A stretch of 64,000 nt of DNA from Pseudoprevotella muciniphila. GTDB lineage: Bacteria > Bacteroidota > Bacteroidia > Bacteroidales > Bacteroidaceae. The first letter of the stretch is position 1, and each line of letters opens with the position of its first letter. The DNA lies in the NCBI RefSeq assembly GCF_003265305.2, contig NZ_CP033459.1, positions 1,302,001 to 1,366,000 of the forward strand, in the 5' to 3' direction. Shown piece by piece: positions 47,301 to 55,200 of this stretch. A program made the translations under genes and the position numbers. The notes beneath the pieces were generated by a model. It was not told where the DNA came from, searched no databases, and saw nothing but the letters and a program-made list of their open reading frames with translations.

Positions 47301-48225
47301 ATGGTACTACTCTGCTTCTACAGGTTCTGTGAAATGGAAAAACATGGATGCATCACCTGAATATCAGGTATTCCAAGTAGTTGCCAACGACAACGGCGAT
47401 AACGTATTCTATAACCCAATGGCAGGTGTTTATCTGACTGCTGCTGATGGTTCTGTTTCTTCCGACATCAATGCGGCCAAGGCATTCACACTCACGGCTC
47501 TCGGCGGTGGACAGCAAAACATCCTCTTGGATGGCATTACTACACCTATCCACGCTGCAGGTCACAACAATGGTCAAGGTATTAATGGCAATTTGACTAA
47601 CTGGTCAGGTAGTGCCAACTCTGCTTCTTCATGGTACATCATTCCACAAAACATTGAAGAAATCACACTGATTGCTCCCACAGGTGTGGCTGAAGGCGAA
47701 GAAGTAATACAAGGTTTTGCTAACGCAACAGATGCACAGTTGCCTACTTCCATCGGCGTATTCACCATTACAGAAGACCTCGCAGCAGGCGCACACCTCG
47801 ATACGATTGCTTCAGGTAAGATTGCAGCCGGTCAGGGTTATCTCATCAGCGGTGTGAAGGGTGCTAAAGTGCCTCTCCTGCCCGTAGCAAGCGCAGTTGA
47901 AGCACCTGTAGGTAACCTCCTCGTAGCAGGCCAAGGCACCATAGTGAACGGTGGTTACATCCTTGCATACAAGAAAGGCGACACAGAGGCTAAGTTCTAT
48001 CAGATAAATGGCCTTACAGTACCTGAGAACCGTTCATACCTGCCCGAAGGCACACCTACCCGCGGACTTGAATTCCTCTTCGGCGGTCTTGGTGACGATG
48101 TAACAGGCATCAACGGTATCACGACCGGTGCTGAAAACGGAGCCATCTACGACCTCCAGGGACGCCGCGTGAACAACGCTCAGAAGGGTGTTTACATCAT
48201 CAATGGTAAGAAAGTGATTAAGTAA
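44323..48225 (+). CDS. Large secreted surface protein with type IX-like tail
   Basis: Protein of 1300 residues. Signal peptide MKKITFLLTFLLTAVVGMWGQ. The mature part has recurring strand-rich modules with aromatic YYxW/YYL motifs: TGYYYLYNNGAAKFLSGS, EGQWYVLTQIRNGE, NGAYYAWQTAVGNNP and PGAYYIVRSAFSGFYTNQGEYKAWYY. These suggest repeated ricin-like or lectin-type domains, separated by short segments like FNLEITDGTVTKTF. The tail AIYDLQGRRVNNAQKGVYIINGKKVIK matches the other secreted proteins. No protease or glycosidase motif was found, so an adhesin or glycan-binding role is more likely than catalysis. A 60-residue gene follows on the same transcript. Confidence 0.85.
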   Translation: MKKITFLLTFLLTAVVGMWGQTGPNGSTQVSSAEITTGYYYLYNNGAAKFLSGSTGAYQWVDETSLTGDAGLWYIQNEGAGSDGNIRYYVQVKGSNNYFGGVGPECPLNSSGVYQRISVRESGAYYTLSGHQVVSQIGNKTAIKYNGTSGNLIYRNGGDINSSSFPTESQWVIYKAAVSITYTIAVTGTNDANAGVQYQGTNYTNGSTFSTSDDISASDFTANEVTGYKATVTVNGTTIKVNYVEAKYAVDFTDLYVTNTSVATTTDPIVEGQWYVLTQIRNGESPAYDNGTGNNIKRAQTSVTANTLLVTNTPANDIKKYLIRFFSTGEGNGYKIQFGTGNFWYGTGSGNGAHLYANATNSTAFLVYNATQTSGNSTGWAINETTNGTTYGRKVDNNGAGETVAFWDNGQTSSGGNNVWKLYPVELGALVRDINFNLEITDGTVTKTFSSVTKPEGTTISAMDFLGISTQYATSTSHTLTTADDGQTVTLTVTPTAALPVANGAYYAWQTAVGNNPSYIHVDENGAAVNPNGYSINLTKPVTVDHVWQIEGNIINGFSLKNDKTSQYLGGRTAAAGYMAMEATPSLFAPVYNNATTFKWKNVDYGYWIDRASAKPYAHTSGNNNSLTQLYPVTFALSDATAGNIIVGGDTISDFTQTYYISSDATIALVAQDFSILDYNGSATVAEALAALGAAGGTLTINVTQEMSNVTINVVKDGQTVKTVTVENVAAGRAVDVAEAIGDVPYVTGYDPATITATADDQTVNVTYTSSLPFTLAADPTSSEAPTYAMTLREKYAHGNIALSTSQYDITDEYLWTFGGDEFNGVTVYNKDFGYMNVGSESDNSVATFSSTPTLFTIKPNSNQANGFNLNIPNTNAYINLRGDYVSTWLSDYADGEVGSCLVAIPEATHLANLINKLEDYFHTTDFVGALASADTAALRVDYEALKANPTKANYQTFKAELEANFIDITPGAYYIVRSAFSGFYTNQGEYKAWYYSASTGSVKWKNMDASPEYQVFQVVANDNGDNVFYNPMAGVYLTAADGSVSSDINAAKAFTLTALGGGQQNILLDGITTPIHAAGHNNGQGINGNLTNWSGSANSASSWYIIPQNIEEITLIAPTGVAEGEEVIQGFANATDAQLPTSIGVFTITEDLAAGAHLDTIASGKIAAGQGYLISGVKGAKVPLLPVASAVEAPVGNLLVAGQGTIVNGGYILAYKKGDTEAKFYQINGLTVPENRSYLPEGTPTRGLEFLFGGLGDDVTGINGITTGAENGAIYDLQGRRVNNAQKGVYIINGKKVIK

Positions 48226-48231
48226 ATCAAA

Positions 48232-48279
48232 CCGGATTTTCCGGGAGTTCCGGTATCGCCGGAATTTCCGGAAAACCGG
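48232..48279 (+). repeat. CCGG-rich hairpin between two genes
   Basis: CCGGATTTTCCGGGAGTTCCGG (split by one mismatch and one bulge) pairs with 48259-48279 across a TATCG loop. It has no strong T run, so it may allow partial read-through into the small gene at 48308. Confidence 0.65.
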
Positions 48280-48307
48280 AAAATTCCAAAAAAAACAAAC
48301 AAAAACA

Positions 48308-48490
48308 ATGAAAAAGACTTATATCACTCCTGCTACAGCGATTTTCGAAATGCGCCACGAGAACGTCATCGCCACAACCATCCCTAAGGATAACAGCGGC
48401 GAAGGCATCGGCGACACCAACCAAGACGGTTTCGACTTCGCACCGAAAGATGACAACAGTTGGACCGACGGCAGTTGGACAAAGCCCTGA
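48308..48490 (+). CDS. Small protein of the MKKTYITP type
   Basis: Protein of 60 residues: a conserved-looking N-terminus MKKTYITPATAIFEMRHE followed by an acidic glycine-, aspartate- and tryptophan-rich tail with DTNQDGFDF and two SWT motifs. Small proteins with an MKK-x-Y-x-x-P start are frequent in Prevotella and Bacteroides, without known function. It has no classical signal peptide. It is transcribed after the 1300-residue protein and ended by a strong terminator. It could be a peptide precursor or a regulator of its large neighbour; both ideas are inference. Confidence 0.7.
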   Translation: MKKTYITPATAIFEMRHENVIATTIPKDNSGEGIGDTNQDGFDFAPKDDNSWTDGSWTKP

Positions 48491-48511
48491 GGCGAGCCCT
48501 CTTTCTAAAAT

Positions 48512-48541
48512 AAAAAACCACCGAGATCGGTGGTTTTTTTT
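48512..48541. terminator. Bidirectional terminator
   Basis: AAAAAACCACCG-AGAT-CGGTGGTTTTTTTT: a perfect stem with a four-base loop and an A run before and a T run after. It can serve the small gene on the plus strand and the convergent gene at 48561-48854. Confidence 0.92.
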
Positions 48542-48560
48542 ATGCTTTGATTGTCCTTGC

Positions 48561-48854
48561 TTATCTTCTGCGCTTCTTTGACACTTTGTCAACGCATGAA
48601 CCGCGGTTGACAGGTGCGCCATATACGCCATGCTGGGGAAGAGGTTGTCCTTTACGGTATTCCTGAGGACGAACACTTACCTTACGACGTGCCGGTGGCG
48701 GTGGCAACGGACGACGTGCACGGCGATATTTACTCTTACGATACTTACGGTTAGGAACCTGCATCACTTCATCCTGACTATTGGTTTCGGCTGATGTAAC
48801 AACGGGCATTCCGAACATCATAACCGCCAACAGAGCCAATAACATTTTTTTCAT
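48561..48854 (-). CDS. Secreted basic proline-rich protein
   Basis: Protein of 97 residues. Signal peptide MKKMLLALLAVMMFGMPVVTSA, then a very basic region (YRKSKYRRARRPLPPPPARRK) and a tail NRGSCVDKVSKKRRR. No known domain. It could bind LPS, nucleic acid or peptidoglycan through charge; that is a guess. It has its own -7 box (48913-48920) and shares the bidirectional terminator. Confidence 0.65.
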   Translation of the reverse strand: MKKMLLALLAVMMFGMPVVTSAETNSQDEVMQVPNRKYRKSKYRRARRPLPPPPARRKVSVRPQEYRKGQPLPQHGVYGAPVNRGSCVDKVSKKRRR

Positions 48855-48912
48855 GGTTTTGACGTTTTAAAGGGTTTAGTAGAAAGTTGTTAATTCACGA
48901 GTGATATTAGTG

Positions 48913-48920
48913 CAAATTTA
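48913..48920 (-). promoter_or_regulatory. -7 box of the basic proline-rich gene
   Basis: CAAATTTA on the plus strand, that is TAAATTTG on the minus strand, about 60 bases before the ATG at 48854. Confidence 0.45.
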
Positions 48921-48983
48921 ATAAAAAAAAAGTAAATCCATCTCTTCTGGGCATTTTTTCGAGGTTCGTAGGTAAAATTGTGG

Positions 48984-48991
48984 TAAATTTG
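48984..48991 (+). promoter_or_regulatory. -7 box of the peroxiredoxin gene
   Basis: TAAATTTG, 55 bases before the ATG at 49046. It argues against the longer in-frame start at 48980. Confidence 0.5.
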
Positions 48992-49045
48992 CACATAGTG
49001 ATAAATAAGCCGTTAAACCGCCACAAGGCACAACACAAAAACATT

Positions 49046-49498
49046 ATGCAAACAGGAGACAAAGCACCCGATATTCTGGGACGCAACGAAAAGGGCGAAG
49101 AAATACGCGTAAGCGACTTCAAGGGCAGAAAACTCGCCCTCTATTTCTATCCGAAGGACAACACCCCCGGCTGCACCGCTGAGGCTTGCAGCATACGCGA
49201 CAACTATGCCGCCCTGCAGGCTGCCGGCTATGCCATTGTCGGTGTGAGTGTGCAGGACGAGAAATCGCATCAGAAATTCATAGAAAAGCACGAACTACCC
49301 TTCCCCATCATCGCCGATACAGACCACACACTCGTGGAAGCATTCGGGGTGTGGCAAGAGAAGTCGATGTGTGGCAGGAAATACATGGGCACCGTGCGCA
49401 CCACCTTCATCATCAACGAGGAAGGCATCGTGGAAAAGATTTATGGTCCCAAGCAGATCAAGACGAAAATCCACGGCGAGCAGTTGCTGCAAGGTTAG
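49046..49498 (+). CDS. bcp: Thiol peroxidase, BCP-type peroxiredoxin
   Basis: 150 residues from MQTGDKAPDILGRNEKG; an upstream in-frame ATG at 48980 would precede the promoter. The thioredoxin-like fold shows the peroxidatic cysteine in YPKDNTPGCTAEACSIRDNY, with the second cysteine five residues on, as in atypical two-cysteine BCP/PrxQ enzymes. GVSVQDEKSHQKFIEKHELPF and GRKYMGTVRTTFIINEEG follow. It reduces hydrogen peroxide and organic peroxides in the cytoplasm. Single gene. Confidence 0.95.
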   Translation: MQTGDKAPDILGRNEKGEEIRVSDFKGRKLALYFYPKDNTPGCTAEACSIRDNYAALQAAGYAIVGVSVQDEKSHQKFIEKHELPFPIIADTDHTLVEAFGVWQEKSMCGRKYMGTVRTTFIINEEGIVEKIYGPKQIKTKIHGEQLLQG

Positions 49499-49610
49499 TG
49501 TGTCATATAGGCGACTTTCAGGACGCTAACGACACGGATTTAACACGAAGGCATTACCGCAGACTTTTGAAGCAAATTATATCTTCGCTTCGCTTGATGA
49601 CTACGCGAAT

Positions 49611-49655
49611 AAAAAGACGACCTCCGCTACACCTTATTTATATGTAGCGGAGGTC
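49611..49655 (-). terminator. Terminator of the nucleotide-sugar operon
   Basis: GACCTCCGCTACA (49619-49631) and its perfect complement (49643-49655) form a stem. Read on the minus strand it is followed by TCGTCTTTTTATTC. It lies 30 bases after the tviB-like stop. Confidence 0.85.
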
Positions 49656-49684
49656 GCTGTGTCTTATGTCTTGCAGAGTATTTC

Positions 49685-50953
49685 TTACAGTCTGCCGTCC
49701 ACGATTTCCTTGGGCAAGAAACTCTTGACGTCGAAAATCACATGATTTTCCTTCACGAGCGCCTTCACGTCGAGGTCGTCGAACTTGCTGTGTGCCACAG
49801 CGAGAATGGCTGCATCGAATTTACCTTCGGGCAGTTGGTTCGTTACCTTGATGCCGTATTCGTGCTCTACGATGGCTGGTACAGCCCATGGGTCGTAAAC
49901 GGTGATGTTCAGGTTGTACTCTTGGAGGGCTTTGTAGATGTCGATAACCTTCGTGTTGCGCACGTCGGGGCAGTTTTCCTTGAATGTGAAGCCAAGGATA
50001 ACGATTTCCGAGTTGAGCACCTGAATACCCTTCTTGAGCATGTGCTTCACAGTTTCGCTTGCCACATATTCACCCATACTGTCGTTCATGCGGCGACCGG
50101 CGAGTATGATTTCCGGATTGTAGCCATAGCGCTGTGCGCACTGTGCGAGGTAGTATGGGTCAACACCGATGCAGTGTCCGCCGACGAGACCTGGCTTGAA
50201 GGGCAGGAAGTTCCACTTGGTGCTGGCTGCTTCGAGCACGTCTGTCGTATCAATGCCCATCTTGTTGAAGATTTTGGAGAGTTCGTTGACAAAGGCAATG
50301 TTGATGTCGCGCTGCGAGTTTTCTATCACCTTTGCAGCCTCAGCCACCTTCATGGTCGGTGCCAGATGCGTTCCTGCGGTAATAACCGATGCATAGACTT
50401 CGTTAACCTTCTTGCCGATTTCGGGTGTGGAACCGGAGGTAACTTTCTTGATGTGCTCCACTGTGTGCTTCTTGTCGCCCGGGTTGATGCGTTCGGGGCT
50501 GTAGCCGGCGTAGAAGTCCACATTCATTTTCAGACCGCTGACTTTCTCCACCACGGGGATACACTCGTCTTCCGTTACGCCTGGATAGACCGTGCTCTCA
50601 TATACCACGATGTCGCCCTTAGAGATGACCTTGCCCACCGTGGTGCTTGCGCCGTAGAGCGGTGTGAGGTCGGGATTGTTGTTTTCATCTACCGGTGTGG
50701 GCACTGCCACTACATAGAAATTGCAGTCGCGTATTTTTTCGAGGTCGGTGGTGCAGATGAAGCCATGGTTGTTGATGGCATCCTGCAGGAGGTCGTCTGC
50801 CACTTCGAGCGTGGCATCGTGTCCTTTCATAAGGGCATCCACACGAGCCTGATTCATATCGAAGCCCACTGTTTCATACTTTGTTGAAAAAAGTCGTGCA
50901 AGCGGCAGGCCTACATAGCCAAGACCGATGACACAAATTTTAGTCTTTTCCAT
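49685..50953 (-). CDS. tviB: UDP-HexNAc 6-dehydrogenase (TviB/WbpA-like)
   Basis: 422 residues, started at MEKTKICVIGLGYVGLPLAR (50953), because an upstream extension to 51079 is unstructured and overlaps the neighbouring gene. Rossmann motif GLGYVGLPLA, SERINPGDKKHTVEHIKKV, catalytic Cys in LVGGHCIGVDPYYLA, and C-terminal NAD domain EIVILGFTFKENCPDVRNTKV. It oxidises UDP-GlcNAc (or the GalNAc/ManNAc form) to the uronic acid. Paired with the epimerase encoded 26 bases upstream, it supplies sugars for capsule or O-antigen. Confidence 0.9.
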   Translation of the reverse strand: MEKTKICVIGLGYVGLPLARLFSTKYETVGFDMNQARVDALMKGHDATLEVADDLLQDAINNHGFICTTDLEKIRDCNFYVVAVPTPVDENNNPDLTPLYGASTTVGKVISKGDIVVYESTVYPGVTEDECIPVVEKVSGLKMNVDFYAGYSPERINPGDKKHTVEHIKKVTSGSTPEIGKKVNEVYASVITAGTHLAPTMKVAEAAKVIENSQRDINIAFVNELSKIFNKMGIDTTDVLEAASTKWNFLPFKPGLVGGHCIGVDPYYLAQCAQRYGYNPEIILAGRRMNDSMGEYVASETVKHMLKKGIQVLNSEIVILGFTFKENCPDVRNTKVIDIYKALQEYNLNITVYDPWAVPAIVEHEYGIKVTNQLPEGKFDAAILAVAHSKFDDLDVKALVKENHVIFDVKSFLPKEIVDGRL

Positions 50954-50979
50954 TATATTTGTTTTTTCTTGTTTTGTTT

Positions 50980-51951
50980 TCAGAGATTTTCCCAATACCA
51001 GCGTACAGCCTCCCTGAGGCCCTCCCTCATGCTGTATTTGGGGTCGTAGCCCATGAGTTGGCGTGCCTTGTCGATACATGCCAGTGAATGCGGAATGTCG
51101 CCAGCGCGGTTTGGACCGTGGGTGGGTTCTATCTTCCCTATTTCAGGGTCGAACTCAGAGAGGAATTCACGGAGATAGGACACGAGTTGGTTGAGTGTGG
51201 TGCGTTCTCCGAATGCGGTGTTGTAGATTTGGTTCACTGCTTCGGGGTTTTCTGTAGAAATGGCGAGCATGTTCATCTGCACCACGTTGTCGATGTAGGT
51301 GAAGTCGCGGCTATATTCGCCATCGCCGTTGATGTTCGGCGCTTCGTGGTTCATGAATTTCTTGACGAAGAGCGGTATCACTGCTGCGTATGCCCCGTTG
51401 GGGTCCTGGCGGCGTCCGAACACATTGAAGTAGCGCAAGCCAATGTATTCCGTGCCGTATGTCTTAGCAAACACGTCGGCATAGAGTTCATCGACATACT
51501 TGGTAATGGCGTATGGCGAGAGGGGCTTGCCGATAACGTCTTCCACCTTTGGGAGCGACTTGCTGTCGCCGTAGGTAGAACTGCTTGCTGCGAAGACGAA
51601 GCGCTTCACTCCTGCGTCGCGTGCTGCCACGAGCATATTGAGAAAGCCGCCTATGTTCACACTGTTGGTCGTGATGGGGTCGTTGATGGAGCGCGGCACA
51701 GAGCCGAGTGCTGCCTCGTGGAGCACATAGTCCATACCCTCAACCGCCTTGCGGCAGTCGTCCATATTACGGATGTCGCCCACTATGAGCGTGAATCTGT
51801 CGGGATAGGCTTCTATCAGCGGTAAGAGATTTTCGATATGTCCCGTTGCAAAATTGTCAAGACACACCACTTGGTCGCCATTCTTAAGTAAATGTTCACA
51901 GAGGTTTGAACCTATAAAACCGGCACCACCGGTTACTAAAACTTTACGCAT
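50980..51951 (-). CDS. tviC: UDP-GlcNAc/GlcNAcA 4-epimerase (TviC/WbpP-like)
   Basis: Short-chain dehydrogenase of 323 residues: VTGGAGFIGSNLCEHLL, FAASSSTYGDSKSLPK, the Y-x-x-x-K pair in SPYAITKYVDEL and GLRYFNVFGRRQDPNGAYAAVIP. The last motif and the length are typical of WbpP/TviC C4-epimerases. First gene of the pair, with a -7 box about 70 bases upstream. It works with the dehydrogenase on the same UDP-HexNAc pool. Confidence 0.9.
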   Translation of the reverse strand: MRKVLVTGGAGFIGSNLCEHLLKNGDQVVCLDNFATGHIENLLPLIEAYPDRFTLIVGDIRNMDDCRKAVEGMDYVLHEAALGSVPRSINDPITTNSVNIGGFLNMLVAARDAGVKRFVFAASSSTYGDSKSLPKVEDVIGKPLSPYAITKYVDELYADVFAKTYGTEYIGLRYFNVFGRRQDPNGAYAAVIPLFVKKFMNHEAPNINGDGEYSRDFTYIDNVVQMNMLAISTENPEAVNQIYNTAFGERTTLNQLVSYLREFLSEFDPEIGKIEPTHGPNRAGDIPHSLACIDKARQLMGYDPKYSMREGLREAVRWYWENL

Positions 51952-52022
51952 GTGAGTATGTTCAGTTTATTCTAAAGCGTCTCGTCAAAACGGCCAGACA
52001 ATTATAGCTTAATTAAGTTTTG

Positions 52023-52030
52023 CAAAGTTA
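52023..52030 (-). promoter_or_regulatory. -7 box of the tviC-tviB operon
   Basis: CAAAGTTA on the plus strand reads TAACTTTG on the minus strand, 72 bases before the tviC start. Confidence 0.45.
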
Positions 52031-52130
52031 ATTATTTTTCAATAATTATTTAAAAATTATTGAAGAATATGTGTTTTGACAGGTGTGTAAGTTGCACATT
52101 TCAAACTATATATGACAATTTACAAAGAAA

Positions 52131-52169
52131 GGAGACACTCCTACCCACAAAATCGGGTGAAGTGTCTCC
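52131..52169 (-). terminator. Terminator of the C1A peptidase gene
   Basis: GGAGACACT (52131-52139) pairs with AGTGTCTCC (52161-52169), with an inner ACCC/GGGT pair. On the minus strand a T-rich stretch (TTTCTTTGTAAATTG) follows. Confidence 0.7.
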
Positions 52170-52207
52170 CTTGACAAATTGGTTGTTATTTATAACCTGC
52201 GGTCTGT

Positions 52208-55200
52208 TTATTTTACATAAACTTTCTTGCCTCCCTTGATGTAGAGTCCCTTACCTGGCTTGCTCACTCTGCGGCCTTGCAGGTCATACCATGCGTTTTC
52301 GTCAACAGTTACATTTCCGGCAGAAACGGTGTTGATGTCGGTTGCGATAAGTCCGCCGTAGAAGTAAATTTCGCTCAAGGCGAGGAATGAACCATAGCCT
52401 GTGGGGAACGTGATGCGCACATACTTCTTCGTTATCGGAGAAGTAAGGATGGCGCCAGTTTTTTCCTCATCTGTCAGGTTGAGGTTTTCTTCCACGATTT
52501 CCCAATTCTCATTGTCGTCAGACTGTTCTACAGTTACCTTCGAAGCACGGTAGTTCGTTCCGCGAGCGGGCAGATATTCGAATACCAAACTCTCGACGTC
52601 GATCAGGTCGGAACGTTCGATGGTAACACTGTGTGGATAGCCCGTTGACGTTGAATATTGTGAGTGCCAGAAGGAATTGACGTTGCCGTCGAGTACATTA
52701 GAAGCAGGAGAATTCTCTCTCGACGTCTCTTGGTCAGACCATGCTATTACTCTTCCACGCTTGCTGTTGTCTATCTTATCTCCGAGTGGTTCAAACACCT
52801 GAGACGTTCCAAAGTTGAGCGAGAACACACCCTTTGTGTCAACCCATGCATCGCCATCAGGACCGAAGCCTGTACGAACACCTGTCAGGTTGTTGCCACT
52901 ACGATCGATGGCATCACCGCTACTCTGATTGAAATCGTAATAAAGTTTCAAAGCACCCTCATCGAGCGATGACATCACGTCAAGAATCGGCGAGTTGCTG
53001 TAAATCTGGATGCGAGACTGCCCCAAACGCTTGTTCCATACACGGAGTTCATCGATGGTACCAGTCATTGGCGTGGCTTCACCACCCAATACCAGGGCAT
53101 TCCAATAACTGCTAATATCCGTAACAGTTGCTAATTTCTCATTGTTTATGAGATTACCGTCGCGATAATAGAAGATATTTCCTCTGAAGAAGCAGATGGC
53201 ATAATGGTGCCATCCTGTCGTGAGGTATCCGGATGCAGAATTAGATGTTTCACCATTCACTGTGGTCGTTACTGTTCCGTTAGCAGCGCTCGTAATGCTG
53301 TAATCATTCGCACCACCATTGATACCTAATGAGTTGTCGCTCACTGTACCATTAGGATTGAACCAGAATTCAATGGTCCATGCCTCTGTAACGTCGGCTG
53401 GTGCAGGAGCGGTCAGTTTCTGATTACCTGTGAAGAAAAGACCATTCTTAGAGTCTGCATTACATACCGTAAGTACTCTGTTTGCAGACGTTGTACCCAC
53501 ACCATATTCATTCATTGCCGAATAATTGAGGTTATAAACACCTGGCTCGCTTGGTGAGATAGTAGTATTCAGACCCATCGCAGCCGTCTTGAGTTGGTCG
53601 GATACAAAACGCCAACAAGCGCTCGTTGGATCATAACTACTCTCGTCAGTCAATGTGGCGGATTCACCCTTAACGATGATGCTTGGATAGATACTGAACT
53701 TCGCCACAGGTGCAGAAGGCGACACTGTTACTTTCTTTGTGCTACTATACTTAGTTCCGTCGGGACCTGTAACAGTCAGTTTTACGTCGTACGTACCTGC
53801 AGCAGAATATGTTACAGCAGTAGTTGACGTTGTTGCCACCGGATTATCGGCTCCTTCCATTTCCCAAAGGTATGAGCAGCCTGGAACAGTGTTGTCACTT
53901 ATAAGACTCAGACGATCGCTTCCATTGATTTGCCCGGCTGACATTCTGAATTCTGCAGATGGTGTTTCTCCCGCACCTACCTCGAATACGAGAGTGTCGG
54001 CAGCCGTTACTCCTTGTATATCAGCAACAGTAAGAATTGCAGTCTTTTCACCTGAAGTCAGGAAAGTAACAACGGGGCTTGCCACATTGTATGTCTTACC
54101 ATCAATGGTCCATGTCTTGCTTACGGCAGTGATGGCACTCACATCGGTGAAGGTTACAGGAATACCCACTGCAGCGTTCTCAACAGCATTTATCTTGGCA
54201 CGAAGTTTCGGTGGTGATGTACGGAAACCTGTGTCGCTTGTCCAATCAGAAGCTACTGTACCATTGGAGGTAATGAACGAGGCATGATGGCCTCCTACAC
54301 AGTCGCGGAACTTCGTTTCGCCATTTTCCTCGATGGTATCCATCTTGTAGTAAGCCAGAAGACCCGCATACTGACTCGGGTTAAGGAGAGGGTACTGATA
54401 TGCTGTAAGAAGCTCATTCCTTGTACGTGCTACGTTCCAAATACGCACTTCATCGATTTGTCCGTAGAGAGCATTGTTTGAACCACTATGTGAACCGAAT
54501 TCGAAAGAACTCGTGCTGGGAAAGCCGCTGTAACTGCTTGAAGTGAAAGTGCCTTTCTGAACGCCATTAACGTAGAATGTCATGGTTTTCCCATCTACAA
54601 CGATGGCAATATGTTTCCAAGATCCTACTGTCAAGACGTTTGATGTAGAACCACGTTCAGAACCGGTATTCCAACCCCAGGCCATGGAGCCGTCAGAATT
54701 TGCATGAGCCAGGAACTGTCCCCAGTTAGGACCAATCTGCTGATTATAGTTCTTAATTGTAGATGGCTTAATGCGGAACTCAATGGTACCTGTTGAAAGA
54801 CCATTTGCAAACACGTCGGGTATGGCAAAGCCACCATTATTGAATGTACCTACATAATTGTCAACGGCATTGTCTTCCACCCTTGTTCTGACTGCTGCCT
54901 TGCTCTCTGTTGACATCACATCATGTCCGTCAATGTTATAGAGCGCTTTTACGGTATAAAGCACACCTGTTTCTATTGCCGTAGCCAGTTCTGTGGTCGT
55001 AGTTTGTCCTATTTCCTGATCGCCTTTATAAACATAATATTTTACAGGTGTCTGACCGGTTCCTTGCGGAGCATCCCATGTCAGACCATTTCCCGTAATC
55101 GACAGGTTGGTGGGCGCTACAGCACCTGTACCATTAACAACTACACTCATTATTACCTGCTTGCCACCGCCAGGGATATTCACACTGTCCGTCTCTAATA

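Noticed and set aside
49742-50887. 381-codon plus-strand open frame
   Set aside because: Antisense to the UDP-sugar dehydrogenase gene; shadow frame.
50954-51079. Longer N-terminus for the UDP-sugar dehydrogenase
   Set aside because: The extra 42 residues are unstructured and overlap the epimerase gene; the Rossmann fold starts right after the ATG at 50953.
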